Positions 17,618 to 26,651 of a stretch of 42,015 nt of DNA are shown piece after piece. Within the stretch, counting starts at the first letter, position 1. Every line of letters starts with the position of its first letter. The position numbers were made by a program, and so were the translations under genes. The notes under the pieces are model-generated. The model was not told where the DNA came from, searched no databases, and saw only the letters and a list, made by a program, of their open reading frames with translations. This DNA comes from Streptomyces chilikensis (GTDB lineage: Bacteria > Actinomycetota > Actinomycetes > Streptomycetales > Streptomycetaceae): positions 2,336,642 to 2,378,656 of the forward strand of contig NZ_LWCC02000005.1 in assembly GCF_001642695.1 (NCBI RefSeq), given 5' to 3'.

Positions 17618-19060
17618 TCAGTCCTGTCCGGCCCACCATTCCTTGAGTGCGGTCACCGCCGCATCGCGTTCCATCGGACCGTTCTCCAGGCGGAGCTCCA
17701 GCAGGAACGTGTACGCGCGGCCGATCACCGGGCCGGGGCCGACGCCGAGGATCTCCATGATCTGGTTGCCGTCCAGATCCGGGCGGATGGAGTCCAGCTC
17801 CTCCTGCTCCTTGAGCTGGGCGATGCGCTCCTCCAGGCCGTCGTAGGCGCGGGAGAGGGCGGCCGCCTTGCGCTTGTTCCGGGTGGTGCAGTCGGAGCGG
17901 GTCAGCTTGTGCAGGCGGTCCAGCAGCGGGCCGGCGTCCCGCACGTAGCGACGGACGGCGGAGTCGGTCCATTCGCCGGTGCCGTAGCCGTGGAACCTCA
18001 GGTGCAGCTCCACGAGACGGGAGACGTCCTTCACCATCTCGTTGGAGTACTTCAGCGCCGTCATTCGCTTCTTGGTCATCTTGGCGCCCACCACCTCGTG
18101 GTGGTGGAAGGAGACCCTGCCGTCCTTCTCGAAGCGGCGCGTACGCGGCTTGCCGATGTCATGGAGCAGGGCCGCCAGGCGGAGGATGAGATCGGGGCCG
18201 TCCTCCTCCAGATCGATGGCCTGCTCCAGCACGATCAAGGTGTGGTCGTAGACGTCCTTGTGGCGGTGGTGCTCGTCCCGCTCCAGACGGAGCGCCGGGA
18301 GCTCGGGCAGGACATGGTCGGCCAGTCCGGTCTCCGTCAGCAGGGTGAGGCCCTTGCGGGGGTTCGCGGAAAGGACCAGCTTGTTCAGCTCGTCCCGGAC
18401 CCGTTCCGCGGAGACGATCTCGATCCGTCCGGCCATCTCACTCATCGCGGTGACGACCTCGGGGTCCACCTCGAAGTCCAGCTGCGCGGCGAACCGGGCG
18501 GCCCGCATCATCCGCAGCGGGTCGTCGGAGAAGGACTCCTCCGGAGTCCCCGGCGTGCGCAGCACCCGGCGCGCCAGATCCTCACGGCCGCCGTAGGGAT
18601 CGACGAACTCCTTCTCGGGCAGCGCGAGCGCCATGGCGTTCACCGTGAAGTCGCGGCGCACCAGGTCCTGCTCGATGGAGTCGCCGTAGGACACCTCGGG
18701 CTTGCGCGAGGTGCGGTCGTAGGCCTCCGAACGGTAGGTGGTGACCTCGATCTGGTAGCCGTCCTTCTGACAGCCCACGGTGCCGAAGGCGATGCCCACC
18801 TCCCACACGGCGTCCGCCCAGGGCCGCACGATCGCGAGGACGTCCTCGGGGCGGGCGTCGGTGGTGAAGTCCAGGTCGTTGCCCAGCCTGCCCAGCAGGG
18901 CGTCCCGTACCGATCCGCCGACCAGGGCGAGGCGGAACCCCGCGTCCTGGAATCGGTGTCCTAGATCGTCGGCGACGGGAGCCACGCGCAGCAGCTCGGT
19001 CACCGCGAGGTTCTCGGCCTGGGTCAGGGCGCTGGACTTGTCTTCGTTGGCGTTCGGCAC
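17618..19060 (-). CDS. CCA tRNA nucleotidyltransferase
   Basis: Adds or repairs the 3' CCA end of tRNAs; about 480 residues. The nucleotidyltransferase head has LALVGGSVRDALLGR followed by NDLDFTT, the metal-binding DxD (about 45-75). The tRNA-binding region contains SFSDDPLRMMRAARFAAQL. The HD domain motif HDIGKPRTR appears with HHHEVVGAK and HLRFHGYG. The GTG at 19060 is used because it begins the family's MPNANEDK-like N-terminus; it has no ribosome site. A TACTCT element at 19068-19073 places the predicted transcript start at the GTG itself, suggesting a leaderless mRNA. A longer GTG start at 19087 is possible. Divergent from the DUF6049 gene. Confidence 0.93.
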   Translation of the reverse strand: MPNANEDKSSALTQAENLAVTELLRVAPVADDLGHRFQDAGFRLALVGGSVRDALLGRLGNDLDFTTDARPEDVLAIVRPWADAVWEVGIAFGTVGCQKDGYQIEVTTYRSEAYDRTSRKPEVSYGDSIEQDLVRRDFTVNAMALALPEKEFVDPYGGREDLARRVLRTPGTPEESFSDDPLRMMRAARFAAQLDFEVDPEVVTAMSEMAGRIEIVSAERVRDELNKLVLSANPRKGLTLLTETGLADHVLPELPALRLERDEHHRHKDVYDHTLIVLEQAIDLEEDGPDLILRLAALLHDIGKPRTRRFEKDGRVSFHHHEVVGAKMTKKRMTALKYSNEMVKDVSRLVELHLRFHGYGTGEWTDSAVRRYVRDAGPLLDRLHKLTRSDCTTRNKRKAAALSRAYDGLEERIAQLKEQEELDSIRPDLDGNQIMEILGVGPGPVIGRAYTFLLELRLENGPMERDAAVTALKEWWAGQD

Positions 19061-19319
19061 AACAGAAAAGAGTACGTGGCCCGGCACCCGGGTCGCTCGC
19101 CAGTTGTTTCCCGGCCCCGTATGACCGACGGCACAGCCCGCACCCCGTCCTGCACAGCGGTCCGTGGCACTTCCGCTCCTCCCACCTCGTTACCATGCCT
19201 GGACGCACACTCGGACAGGAGCCGACGAGCGGAACGATCCCGCCGCCGGTCGCCGTACGACCGGCGGCCGAAGATCCGGTACCGATGACCACCACCGACG
19301 ACGAGGGACGGACGAGCGC

Positions 19320-21662
19320 GTGGCCCAGGCGGCAGACTTCCAGGGGATGAGTTCCTCACCTGGCCGCCGGTGGTTGCGGCGCACCGGTGCAGTGCTTGCC
19401 GGAGCGCCTCTGCTGGCCGGCTTCCTCCAGTTGCCCTCCGCCGGGCGGGCCGAGGCGGCCCCCGCGGTCACGCCGGCGGCCGCCGAGGCCTCCCAGGACG
19501 CCTCCGGGCCCCTTTCCGTCTCCCTGGACAAGGTGACGCCGGGCGTCGTCACCAAGGACGACACACTGACCGTCTCGGGCACCGTCACCAACACCGGCAA
19601 GCAGGCCGTCACCGACGCCCGGGTCGATCTCCGGCCGGGCGAGGCGTTGGAGACCCGTTCCTCGATCGAGGGGGTCTCCCGGCGCACCACGTTCCAGATC
19701 GGCGTGGACGGCCAGGCGCTCGGCGGCGATCACACCGCCGAGTTCGACAGGCTCGAGCCGAAGGTGTCGCAGCCCTTCTCCATCACCGTCCCGGCCGACG
19801 AGCTCGGACTGGGCGGAGCGGGGGTGTACCAGTTCGCCGCCTCGGTCTCGGGCCGCACCGCCGACCAGCCCTGGGCGGAGCAGGTGCTCGGCATCCAGCG
19901 GACCGTGCTGCCCTGGCAGCCGGGGAAGCCCGGGAGCAACACGCGTACGACCTTCCTCTGGCCGCTGATCTCCAACGTGCATATGACCGCGGAGACCGAC
20001 GAGCAGCAGACCCCGGTGTTCCTGAACGACTCGCTGACCCGCGAGATCGCGCCCGGAGGCCGCCTGGACCGCATGGTCTCGCTCGGCGACCAGCTCGACA
20101 TCACCTGGGTGATCGACCCGGACGTGCTGGCCGCCGTGGACGCCATGGCGGACGGCTCCTACCGGGTGAAGACGGAGGACGGCCGGACCGTCTCCGGCAC
20201 GCAGGAACACGAGACCCAGGCCAACCGCTGGCTGGCCAAGCTCTCCGCGGCGGTCGAGGACCAGGAGGTCGTCGCGCTCCCCTACGGCGACCCGGACCTG
20301 GCTTCCGTGGCCCACAACGGGCGGAACGTCAGCGGCACCCTGAACCACCTGAAGGAAGCCACCGGCGTGGCCGCCGAAACCGTGTGGAGCATCCTCCACG
20401 TGCAGCCCAGCACGGAGTACGCCTGGCCCGTCGAAGGCGCCCTGGACCCCGCGATCAAGAACGTGGCCACCTCGGCCGGCGCCGACAAGGTGATCACCCG
20501 CAGCGACAGTCTCGAGGACGACCTCTCGTACACCCCGTCGGCCGCACGTCCCATCGGTGGCGGCACCACCGCGGTGGTGGCCGACGCATGGCTGTCGACC
20601 GCCTTCGAGGGCGACCTGGCCCGGGCGGAGAACTCCACCCTGGCCGTGCAGAAGTTCCTCGCCCAGAGCTTCGCGATCACCCAGCAGACCAACAAGGACC
20701 GCAGCATCGTCGTCGCCCCGCAGCGGATGCCGTCCGCGAGCCAGGCGCAGGCGATGGCGGAAGCCCTGACCGCACTTCGGGAAGGGTCCTGGTCCACCCC
20801 GCAGGCACTGTCGGAGGCCGTGGAGGACGAGCCGGATCCCCGCGCCTCCACCACTGTGCCGCCGCAGTCCGCCTACCCCTCGGCCCTGCGGAAGAAGGAA
20901 CTCCGCCGCGACGCCTTCGAGCAGATCGCCGAGACACAGGCCAAGCTCGACCGCTTCAGGGTGATCCTCACCCAGGAGAACCGGGTGGTGACGCCCTTCG
21001 GGCGGGCCATGAACCGCGCCATGTCGGTCTCCTGGCGAGATCACGCCGGGGCGGCGGGCGACTACCGCGCCGATGTGAAGGCCTACCTGGACGACCTCGC
21101 CGACCAGGTGTCGCTGATCGACAAGTCGGAGACCAAGCTCTCCGGCCACAGCGCCACCGTCCCGGTGACGGTGCGGAACAACCTGGTGCAGGGCGTCGAG
21201 GGCCTGGTCCTCCGGCTGACCTCCACCAACCCCTCCCGTCTGGAGATCGACGGGAAGAAATACCACGAGCAGCCGATCTCCGTGTCCGGTGAGCGCAGCC
21301 ACTCGGTGAAGTTCACCACCTCCGCCAACGCCAACGGCCCGGTCACGGTGGTCGCCCAGCTCTACACGGAGGACGGGCGCGCCTACGGCCGCTCGGTGGC
21401 GTTCGACGTCCGGGCCACCGAGGTGACCGCCACGGTGATGCTGGTCATCGGCGGCGGCGTACTGGTCCTGGTGCTGGCCGGTTTCCGGATGTACACCCAG
21501 CGCAAGCGCGCCGCCGCACGCGACGACGCGGAGGCCGCGGCGGTCGCCGAGGACGGCGCCGAGGACGGCCCGGACGCCTCCGGGCAGGCGAGTGACCTGC
21601 GCCCGGACACCTCGGCCGAAAGCACCGACCCGTCCGCCGCGGGTGAGAAGGTGGACCGTTGA
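19320..21662 (+). CDS. DUF6049-type secreted, membrane-anchored protein
   Basis: A protein of about 780 residues with an N-terminal signal sequence (RRWLRRTGAVLAGAPLLAGFL, ending near AEAAP). A large extracytoplasmic part contains early Ig/CARDB-like stretches (LTVSGTVTNTGKQAVTDARV) and a central alpha/beta region (DITWVIDPDVLAAVDAMADG). A single C-terminal membrane helix (TATVMLVIGGGVLVLVLAGF) is followed by a basic then acidic tail. It lies directly before murJ, and the same pairing is seen in Mycobacterium (Rv3909 next to mviN), implying a role with lipid II export or wall assembly; no function is established from the sequence. GTG 19320 is preceded by a GAGGGACGGA stretch; an ATG ten codons later has badly spaced purines. 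Confidence 0.8.
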   Translation: MAQAADFQGMSSSPGRRWLRRTGAVLAGAPLLAGFLQLPSAGRAEAAPAVTPAAAEASQDASGPLSVSLDKVTPGVVTKDDTLTVSGTVTNTGKQAVTDARVDLRPGEALETRSSIEGVSRRTTFQIGVDGQALGGDHTAEFDRLEPKVSQPFSITVPADELGLGGAGVYQFAASVSGRTADQPWAEQVLGIQRTVLPWQPGKPGSNTRTTFLWPLISNVHMTAETDEQQTPVFLNDSLTREIAPGGRLDRMVSLGDQLDITWVIDPDVLAAVDAMADGSYRVKTEDGRTVSGTQEHETQANRWLAKLSAAVEDQEVVALPYGDPDLASVAHNGRNVSGTLNHLKEATGVAAETVWSILHVQPSTEYAWPVEGALDPAIKNVATSAGADKVITRSDSLEDDLSYTPSAARPIGGGTTAVVADAWLSTAFEGDLARAENSTLAVQKFLAQSFAITQQTNKDRSIVVAPQRMPSASQAQAMAEALTALREGSWSTPQALSEAVEDEPDPRASTTVPPQSAYPSALRKKELRRDAFEQIAETQAKLDRFRVILTQENRVVTPFGRAMNRAMSVSWRDHAGAAGDYRADVKAYLDDLADQVSLIDKSETKLSGHSATVPVTVRNNLVQGVEGLVLRLTSTNPSRLEIDGKKYHEQPISVSGERSHSVKFTTSANANGPVTVVAQLYTEDGRAYGRSVAFDVRATEVTATVMLVIGGGVLVLVLAGFRMYTQRKRAAARDDAEAAAVAEDGAEDGPDASGQASDLRPDTSAESTDPSAAGEKVDR

Positions 21663-21709
21663 GCGATGTCGTGGCCGGTCGGCCCGGGAAACCATGAGGT
21701 GGGGTAACC

Positions 21710-23995
21710 ATGAACGCGCCGTACGACGGTGACCGCGGCCGGTCCGCGGGCGGCTCGGGCCACCCCGGCGTGCCGCCGACCGAACACGGGCAGCTGCCCC
21801 CGTGGCCGCCCGCGGACACGTATCTCCAGGACTCCTACGACCAGGACCCCTACGACCAGGACCCCTACCGAGGCCAGGGCCTCTCCCCGCAGGGTCCGGC
21901 CGGTGAGGCGTTCCACGACCGCGCCGTGCACCGGTCGTCGGCGCCGGGTCCCCAGGACGCATACGGCCGTCCCGAACCACAGGAGCCGCCGCGGGCTCCG
22001 GACCCGCGGGTGTGGGCTCCACCGCCCGGGCAGGCCCCGGACGGTCCGTTCCCGTCGGCGGGCGATCCCACCGCCCAGTACGTCGGCGTCGACGAACTGG
22101 TCACGGGCGCGGCCTCGGCGGACCGGAACACGGACGCCTTCGCCCACCTCTACCGCGACCAGCAGCAGAACGGCCCCCGGCCCCCGGCCGACCCGGCCGC
22201 CGGCCCCGGGGTGCCCCCGGTGGGCGTCCCCGGCCCGGCACAGGCGCCGGCTGTCCCCGGCGTGCCTGCCGGCCCCGCGGAGCCGCCCCAGGTCCTCTCG
22301 CAGCCGCCCGGCGGCCCGGCGGCGGGCCGGGAGCCCGCTCCCGCGCCGACGGCCAAGAAGGGCGGCCGCGCGTCCAACATCCTGAAGTCGAGCGCCGTGA
22401 TGGCCGCCGGCACCTTGGTGTCGCGACTCACCGGCTTCGTCCGCTCGATGCTGATCGTCGCCGCGCTGGGCACGGCCACCCTCGGTGACGCGTTCCAGGT
22501 CGCCTACCAGCTGCCGACGATGATCTACATCCTCACCGTGGGCGGCGGTCTGAACTCGGTGTTCGTACCGCAGCTCGTCCGCGCCATGAAGGATGACGAG
22601 GACGGCGGCGAGGCCTACGCCAACCGTCTGCTCACCCTGGTGATGGTGGCGCTCGCCGCCCTCACCTCGCTCGCCATGCTCGGCGCTCCCCTGCTGGTCC
22701 GTGCCCTTTCCAGCTCCATCGCGGACGAGCCCGCCGCCAACGACGTCGCGATCACCTTCACCCTGTACTTCCTGCCCACGATCTTCTTCATGGGCATCCA
22801 CGTGGTGATGGGCCAGATCCTCAACGCGAGGAACCGGTTCGGCGCCATGATGTGGACCCCGGTCCTCAACAACATCGTCATCATCGTGACCCTGGGGATG
22901 TTCCTCTGGGTCTACGGCACCGCCTCCGACTCCAAGATGCAGGTGCAGTCCATCCCGCCGGAAGGTGTCCGCCTCCTCGGCATCGGTGTGCTGCTCGGAC
23001 TGGTCGTCCAGGCCCTGGCGATGATTCCCTACCTGCGGGAGAGCGGGTTCAAGCTGCGGCTCCGCTTCGACTGGCGGGGCCACGGCCTGGGCAAGGCCGC
23101 CAAGCTGGCCAAGTGGACCATCCTGTTCGTCCTCGCCAACCAGCTGGGCGCCGTGGTGGTCTCCCAGCTGGCAACCGCCGCCCTCCTGGACGGCAAGGCC
23201 ATCCCCGGCACCGGTTTCAGCGCCTACGCCAACGCCCAGCTGATCTGGGGCCTGCCGCAGGCCATCATCACCGTGTCGCTGATGGCCGCGCTGCTGCCGC
23301 GCCTGGCCCGGTCGGCCGCCGAGGACGACGCCGGCGCGGTCCGGGACGACATCTCGCAGGGCCTGCGGACCACCGCGGTGGCGATCGTGCCGATCGCCTT
23401 CGGCTTCCTGGCCCTCGGCGTCCCGATGTGCACCCTGATGTTCGGCGGCTCCGGGACCTCCGCGGCGACCAACATGGGCTACATGCTGATGGCCTTCGGC
23501 CTCGGGCTGATCCCCTACTCGGTCCAGTACGTCGTGCTCCGTGCCTTCTACGCCTACGAGGACACCCGGACGCCGTTCTACAACACGGTGATCGTCGCGG
23601 CGGGCAACGCCGGTGCGTCGTTCCTCTGCTTCCTGCTGCTCCCGGCCCGGTGGGCCGTGGTGGGCATGGCGGCCTCCTACGGCCTCGCCTACGGCATCGG
23701 CGTGGGCGTCGCGTGGCGCCGCCTGCGCAAGAAGCTCGGCGGCGACCTCGACGGGTCCCGCGTCCTGCGTACGTACGCCAGGCTCTGCATCGCGTCGGTT
23801 CCGGCCGCCGCGCTCAGCGGGGCCGTCTGCTACGGCATCGGCCGCACCCTCGGATGGGGGATCCTCGGGTCGCTGAGCGCGCTCGTCCTGGGTGGCACCG
23901 TTCTCCTCGGGGTCTTCTTCCTCGCCGCGCGGCGGATGAGGGTGGAGGAGCTCAATTCTCTGGTCGGCATGGTCCGGGGACGCCTCGGGCGGTGA
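21710..23995 (+). CDS. murJ: Lipid II flippase MurJ (MviN)
   Basis: Moves lipid II across the membrane for peptidoglycan synthesis; 761 residues. A long disordered Pro/Gly-rich cytoplasmic N-terminus (about 1-217) has Tyr-Asp-Gln-Asp-Pro repeats near residues 42-53. The MOP-superfamily membrane part then begins at RASNILKSSAVMAAGTLVSRLTGFVRSML and shows about 14 hydrophobic segments, with AYQLPTMIYILTVGGGLNSVFVPQL as the usual second block. ATG 21710 follows GAGGTGGGG, 47 bases after the DUF6049 gene. The next gene is the pseudokinase that in Mycobacterium is fused to the MurJ C-terminus; here they are separate. Confidence 0.95.
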   Translation: MNAPYDGDRGRSAGGSGHPGVPPTEHGQLPPWPPADTYLQDSYDQDPYDQDPYRGQGLSPQGPAGEAFHDRAVHRSSAPGPQDAYGRPEPQEPPRAPDPRVWAPPPGQAPDGPFPSAGDPTAQYVGVDELVTGAASADRNTDAFAHLYRDQQQNGPRPPADPAAGPGVPPVGVPGPAQAPAVPGVPAGPAEPPQVLSQPPGGPAAGREPAPAPTAKKGGRASNILKSSAVMAAGTLVSRLTGFVRSMLIVAALGTATLGDAFQVAYQLPTMIYILTVGGGLNSVFVPQLVRAMKDDEDGGEAYANRLLTLVMVALAALTSLAMLGAPLLVRALSSSIADEPAANDVAITFTLYFLPTIFFMGIHVVMGQILNARNRFGAMMWTPVLNNIVIIVTLGMFLWVYGTASDSKMQVQSIPPEGVRLLGIGVLLGLVVQALAMIPYLRESGFKLRLRFDWRGHGLGKAAKLAKWTILFVLANQLGAVVVSQLATAALLDGKAIPGTGFSAYANAQLIWGLPQAIITVSLMAALLPRLARSAAEDDAGAVRDDISQGLRTTAVAIVPIAFGFLALGVPMCTLMFGGSGTSAATNMGYMLMAFGLGLIPYSVQYVVLRAFYAYEDTRTPFYNTVIVAAGNAGASFLCFLLLPARWAVVGMAASYGLAYGIGVGVAWRRLRKKLGGDLDGSRVLRTYARLCIASVPAAALSGAVCYGIGRTLGWGILGSLSALVLGGTVLLGVFFLAARRMRVEELNSLVGMVRGRLGR

Positions 23996-24112
23996 GTCCG
24001 GGGTAGGCGCACAACCATCGGCCGCCACCGCTTGTCGTGCGGAGTGACGGACTGTGGGCACAATGGGTTTCGGCGTGGTGAGCACGCGATGGATGGGGAG
24101 GCAGGGACGACG

Positions 24113-25801
24113 GTGGCCGAACGAAGCACAGCTGCCGTCGACGTGGCAGGCAACAGCGGCGACGAGCCGTTGACCGCCGAGGCGGACCAGTCCACGGCCG
24201 ACGGGGTGGCCCAGGAGCGGCGACCGGGCACGGAGCACGACCAGGCACAGGTCGACCAGGCACAGGGCGACCTCGTGGTGGCGGACTCCGTTCCCGCCCA
24301 GGCGCTCGACCTGCACAGCGGCCACAAGCTGGCCAGGCGGTACCGCCTGGAGGAATGCGTCACCCGTCTGGATGGGTTCAGCAGCTGGCGCGCGGTGGAC
24401 GAGATGCTCCGCCGCGCCGTCGGTGTGCACATCCTGCCGGCCGACCACCCGCGTGCCCGATCGGTCCTGTCGGCGGCCCGCTCCGCGGCTCTCCTCGGTG
24501 ACCCCCGGTTCGTCCAGGTCCTCGACGCCGTCGAGGACGACGACCTGGTCTACGTCGTCCACGAATGGCTCCCCGACGCCACCGAGCTCACCGCCCTGCT
24601 GGCGTCAGGGCCGCTGGAGGCGCACGACGCCTACCAGATGGTCCTCCAGGTCTCCCAGGCCATGGCGGCCGCGCACCGCGAGGGCCTGGCGCACCTCTGC
24701 CTCACGCCGGGCACCGTCCTGCGCACCTTCACGGGCCAGTGGCGCATCCGCGGTCTCGCCGTGAGCGCCGCGCTGCGCGGTGTCCGCTCCGACACCCCCC
24801 AGCGCGCCGACACCGAGGCCATCGGCGCCCTCCTCTACGCCGGGCTGACCCAGCGGTGGCCCTACGAGACCGATGCCCACGGTCTCTCCGGCCTGCCCAA
24901 GGACCTCGGCCTGATCCCCCCGGACCAGGTCCGGGCCGGCGTGCACCTGGGCCTCTCCGAACTCGCCATGCGGGCCCTCGCCAACGACGGCGCGACCGCC
25001 TCCCGGCACGAGGCCGCCTGCACCACGCCGGAGGAACTCGCCAAGGCCGTCACCGAGATGCCTCGCGTCCGGCGCCCCGAGCCCTCCTTCACCCCGCCCT
25101 CGGAGTACCCGCGGCCCTCGTACGCGCGGCCCTCGTACACGGCGGCGGGCCCCGTGCCGCCGCCCGTTCCGGCTCCTCCCGCCCCGCTGGAGACCCGCAC
25201 CGGCAAAGCGCTCAAGTGGGCCGTCTCCGCCCTCCTGATCGCCGCCCTCGGTCTCGGTAGCTGGCAGCTCGCGGACGTCTTCATGAACAAGGGCGGCGAC
25301 CCGATCGACGTGGTGCCGCAGACACAGCCGAAGGACGACAAGCCCAAGCAGGCCGAGCCGATAGCCGTCGAGGGCGCCACCGACTTCGATCCCTTCGGTG
25401 ACAGCAAGGAGAAGCCGTCGGACATAAGCAATGTCTTCGACGGCAAGTCCGACACCTACTGGCAGACGGACCGCTACTACGGATACGCGGAGTTCGGAAA
25501 TCTGAAGTCGGGTGTCGGCGTCATCCTCGACCTGGGGAAGGTCCAGCAGGTCGGCAAGGTCACCGTCACCTTCAAGGGGGAGACCTCGGCCGAGCTCCGT
25601 GCCGCCTCGGGCAGCGCCGGTTCGCAGCCCGCCTCCTTCGAGGACTACACCAAGGTGGCCTCCGGCTCCGGTACGTCGGTGACCCTCACCCCGGACAAGG
25701 AACTGGAGTCCCGCTACCTCCTCGTCTGGCTGACCAAGATTCCGCCGGAGAGCTCCGGCACCTTCCGTGGCCGGGTGGTGGACGTCAAGGTGACCAGCTG
25801 A
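24113..25801 (+). CDS. Membrane pseudokinase with extracytoplasmic discoidin-like domain
   Basis: A protein of about 562 residues. An acidic N-terminus (1-65) precedes a protein-kinase-like fold (about 70-320), starting LARRYRLEECVTRLDGFSSWRAVD. The glycine loop is missing and HLCLTPGTVLRT replaces the catalytic HRDLKPxN, so kinase activity is not expected. A Pro-rich linker (about 325-360) leads to one membrane helix (ALKWAVSALLIAALGLGSWQL). An extracytoplasmic discoidin/F5-8C-like domain follows (DPFGDSKEKPSDISNVFDGK, TYWQTDRYYGY). In Mycobacterium tuberculosis the same parts are fused to MviN, where the phosphorylated pseudokinase recruits FhaA to restrain wall synthesis. The GTG at 24113 is preferred for its AGGGA and conserved MAERSTAAV-like beginning; ATG 24090 is an alternative. 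Confidence 0.85.
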   Translation: MAERSTAAVDVAGNSGDEPLTAEADQSTADGVAQERRPGTEHDQAQVDQAQGDLVVADSVPAQALDLHSGHKLARRYRLEECVTRLDGFSSWRAVDEMLRRAVGVHILPADHPRARSVLSAARSAALLGDPRFVQVLDAVEDDDLVYVVHEWLPDATELTALLASGPLEAHDAYQMVLQVSQAMAAAHREGLAHLCLTPGTVLRTFTGQWRIRGLAVSAALRGVRSDTPQRADTEAIGALLYAGLTQRWPYETDAHGLSGLPKDLGLIPPDQVRAGVHLGLSELAMRALANDGATASRHEAACTTPEELAKAVTEMPRVRRPEPSFTPPSEYPRPSYARPSYTAAGPVPPPVPAPPAPLETRTGKALKWAVSALLIAALGLGSWQLADVFMNKGGDPIDVVPQTQPKDDKPKQAEPIAVEGATDFDPFGDSKEKPSDISNVFDGKSDTYWQTDRYYGYAEFGNLKSGVGVILDLGKVQQVGKVTVTFKGETSAELRAASGSAGSQPASFEDYTKVASGSGTSVTLTPDKELESRYLLVWLTKIPPESSGTFRGRVVDVKVTS

Positions 25802-25883
25802 CGCACCGACCACGGGTCGCCGCCCTCACGCACCGCACGGGCCGCGGCCCACTCGGGGAAGTGGACTCCAGGGGGAGGGCCGG

Positions 25884-26651
25884 ATGGCAGACGCCGCCAG
25901 GTACGAGGGAACGAACGACCAGGAACTGATCGCCCTCCACCTGCGGGGCGACCCCGAGGCGTTCGGCGAACTGGTCCGCCGCCACCGCGACCGTCTCTGG
26001 GCGGTGGCCCTCCGTACCCTCGGCGACCGGGAGGAGGCGGCGGACGCCGTCCAGGACGCCCTGGTATCCGCCTATCGCCGTGCTCACACCTTCCGCGGCC
26101 ACGCGGCCGTGACGACCTGGCTCCACCGCATCACGGTGAACGCCTGCCTGGACCGCGCCCGCAAGGCCGCCACCCGTAGGACCTCTCCCGTGGACGACGC
26201 GGAGCGCCTGGACCAACTGCTGGAACCGCACGAGGCGGCCTCCGCCCCGGCTGAACGCAACGACCTCCACCGAGAACTCATCAACGCCCTCGCCACCCTG
26301 CCGCCGGACCAGCGCGCCGCCCTCGTCCTGGTGGACATGCAGGGTTTTCCGGTCGCGGAGGCAGCCGGGGTCCTCGACGTTCCGGTCGGCACGGTGAAGA
26401 GCCGCTGTGCGCGGGGCAGGGCCAGGCTTCTTCCCCTCCTGACCCATCTGAGGCCGCCGGCCGAGGAGCGGGAAACCCATCCTCCGGGCCCGCCTGACGA
26501 AGGGCGGAAGCATCCTGACGAAGGGCGGAATCCTCCTGGCGAAGGGCGGAACCGTCCGCCCCGCGCATCCGTCCCACCTGGGGCACCGAACAGGACCACC
26601 CCTGGACCCATTGATCCTGCGACCGCGAAGGGCGGAGGTGAACGAGCGTGA
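25884..26651 (+). CDS. sigM: ECF RNA polymerase sigma factor, SigM type
   Basis: A 255-residue extracytoplasmic-function sigma factor. Region 2 runs from about 22 to 95 (AFGELVRRHRDRLWAVALRTLGD, EEAADAVQDALVSAYRRAHTF and TWLHRITVNACLDRARK). Region 4 follows at about 132-185 (LATLPPDQRAALVLVDMQGF and VPVGTVKSRCARGRARL). It ends in an unusual 65-residue Pro/Gly/Arg tail, beyond the normal domain, built partly on a 21-base repeat. ATG 25884 follows GGGGGAGGG. The stop overlaps the GTG of the anti-sigma gene (GTGA at 26648-26651). Synteny with Mycobacterium supports the name sigM; the regulon is not visible. Confidence 0.93.
   Translation: MADAARYEGTNDQELIALHLRGDPEAFGELVRRHRDRLWAVALRTLGDREEAADAVQDALVSAYRRAHTFRGHAAVTTWLHRITVNACLDRARKAATRRTSPVDDAERLDQLLEPHEAASAPAERNDLHRELINALATLPPDQRAALVLVDMQGFPVAEAAGVLDVPVGTVKSRCARGRARLLPLLTHLRPPAEERETHPPGPPDEGRKHPDEGRNPPGEGRNRPPRASVPPGAPNRTTPGPIDPATAKGGGERA
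26493..26555. repeat. Three tandem 21-bp units in the sigM tail
   Basis: Units at 26493-26513, 26514-26534 and 26535-26555 share cct-gacgaagggcggaa with small changes and encode repeats of Pro-(Asp/Gly)-Glu-Gly-Arg. The frame is kept. This looks like a recent in-frame expansion of the sigma factor's C-terminal tail. Confidence 0.85.

Noticed and set aside
21383-24562. A 1059-codon open frame on the minus strand across murJ and neighbours, and similar long antisense frames over most genes (for example 36613-38826 opposite dnaA)
   Set aside because: In very GC-rich DNA the frames opposite real genes stay open by chance. Their translations are low-complexity Gly/Arg/Val/His-rich with no motifs, while the plus-strand genes have clear families.
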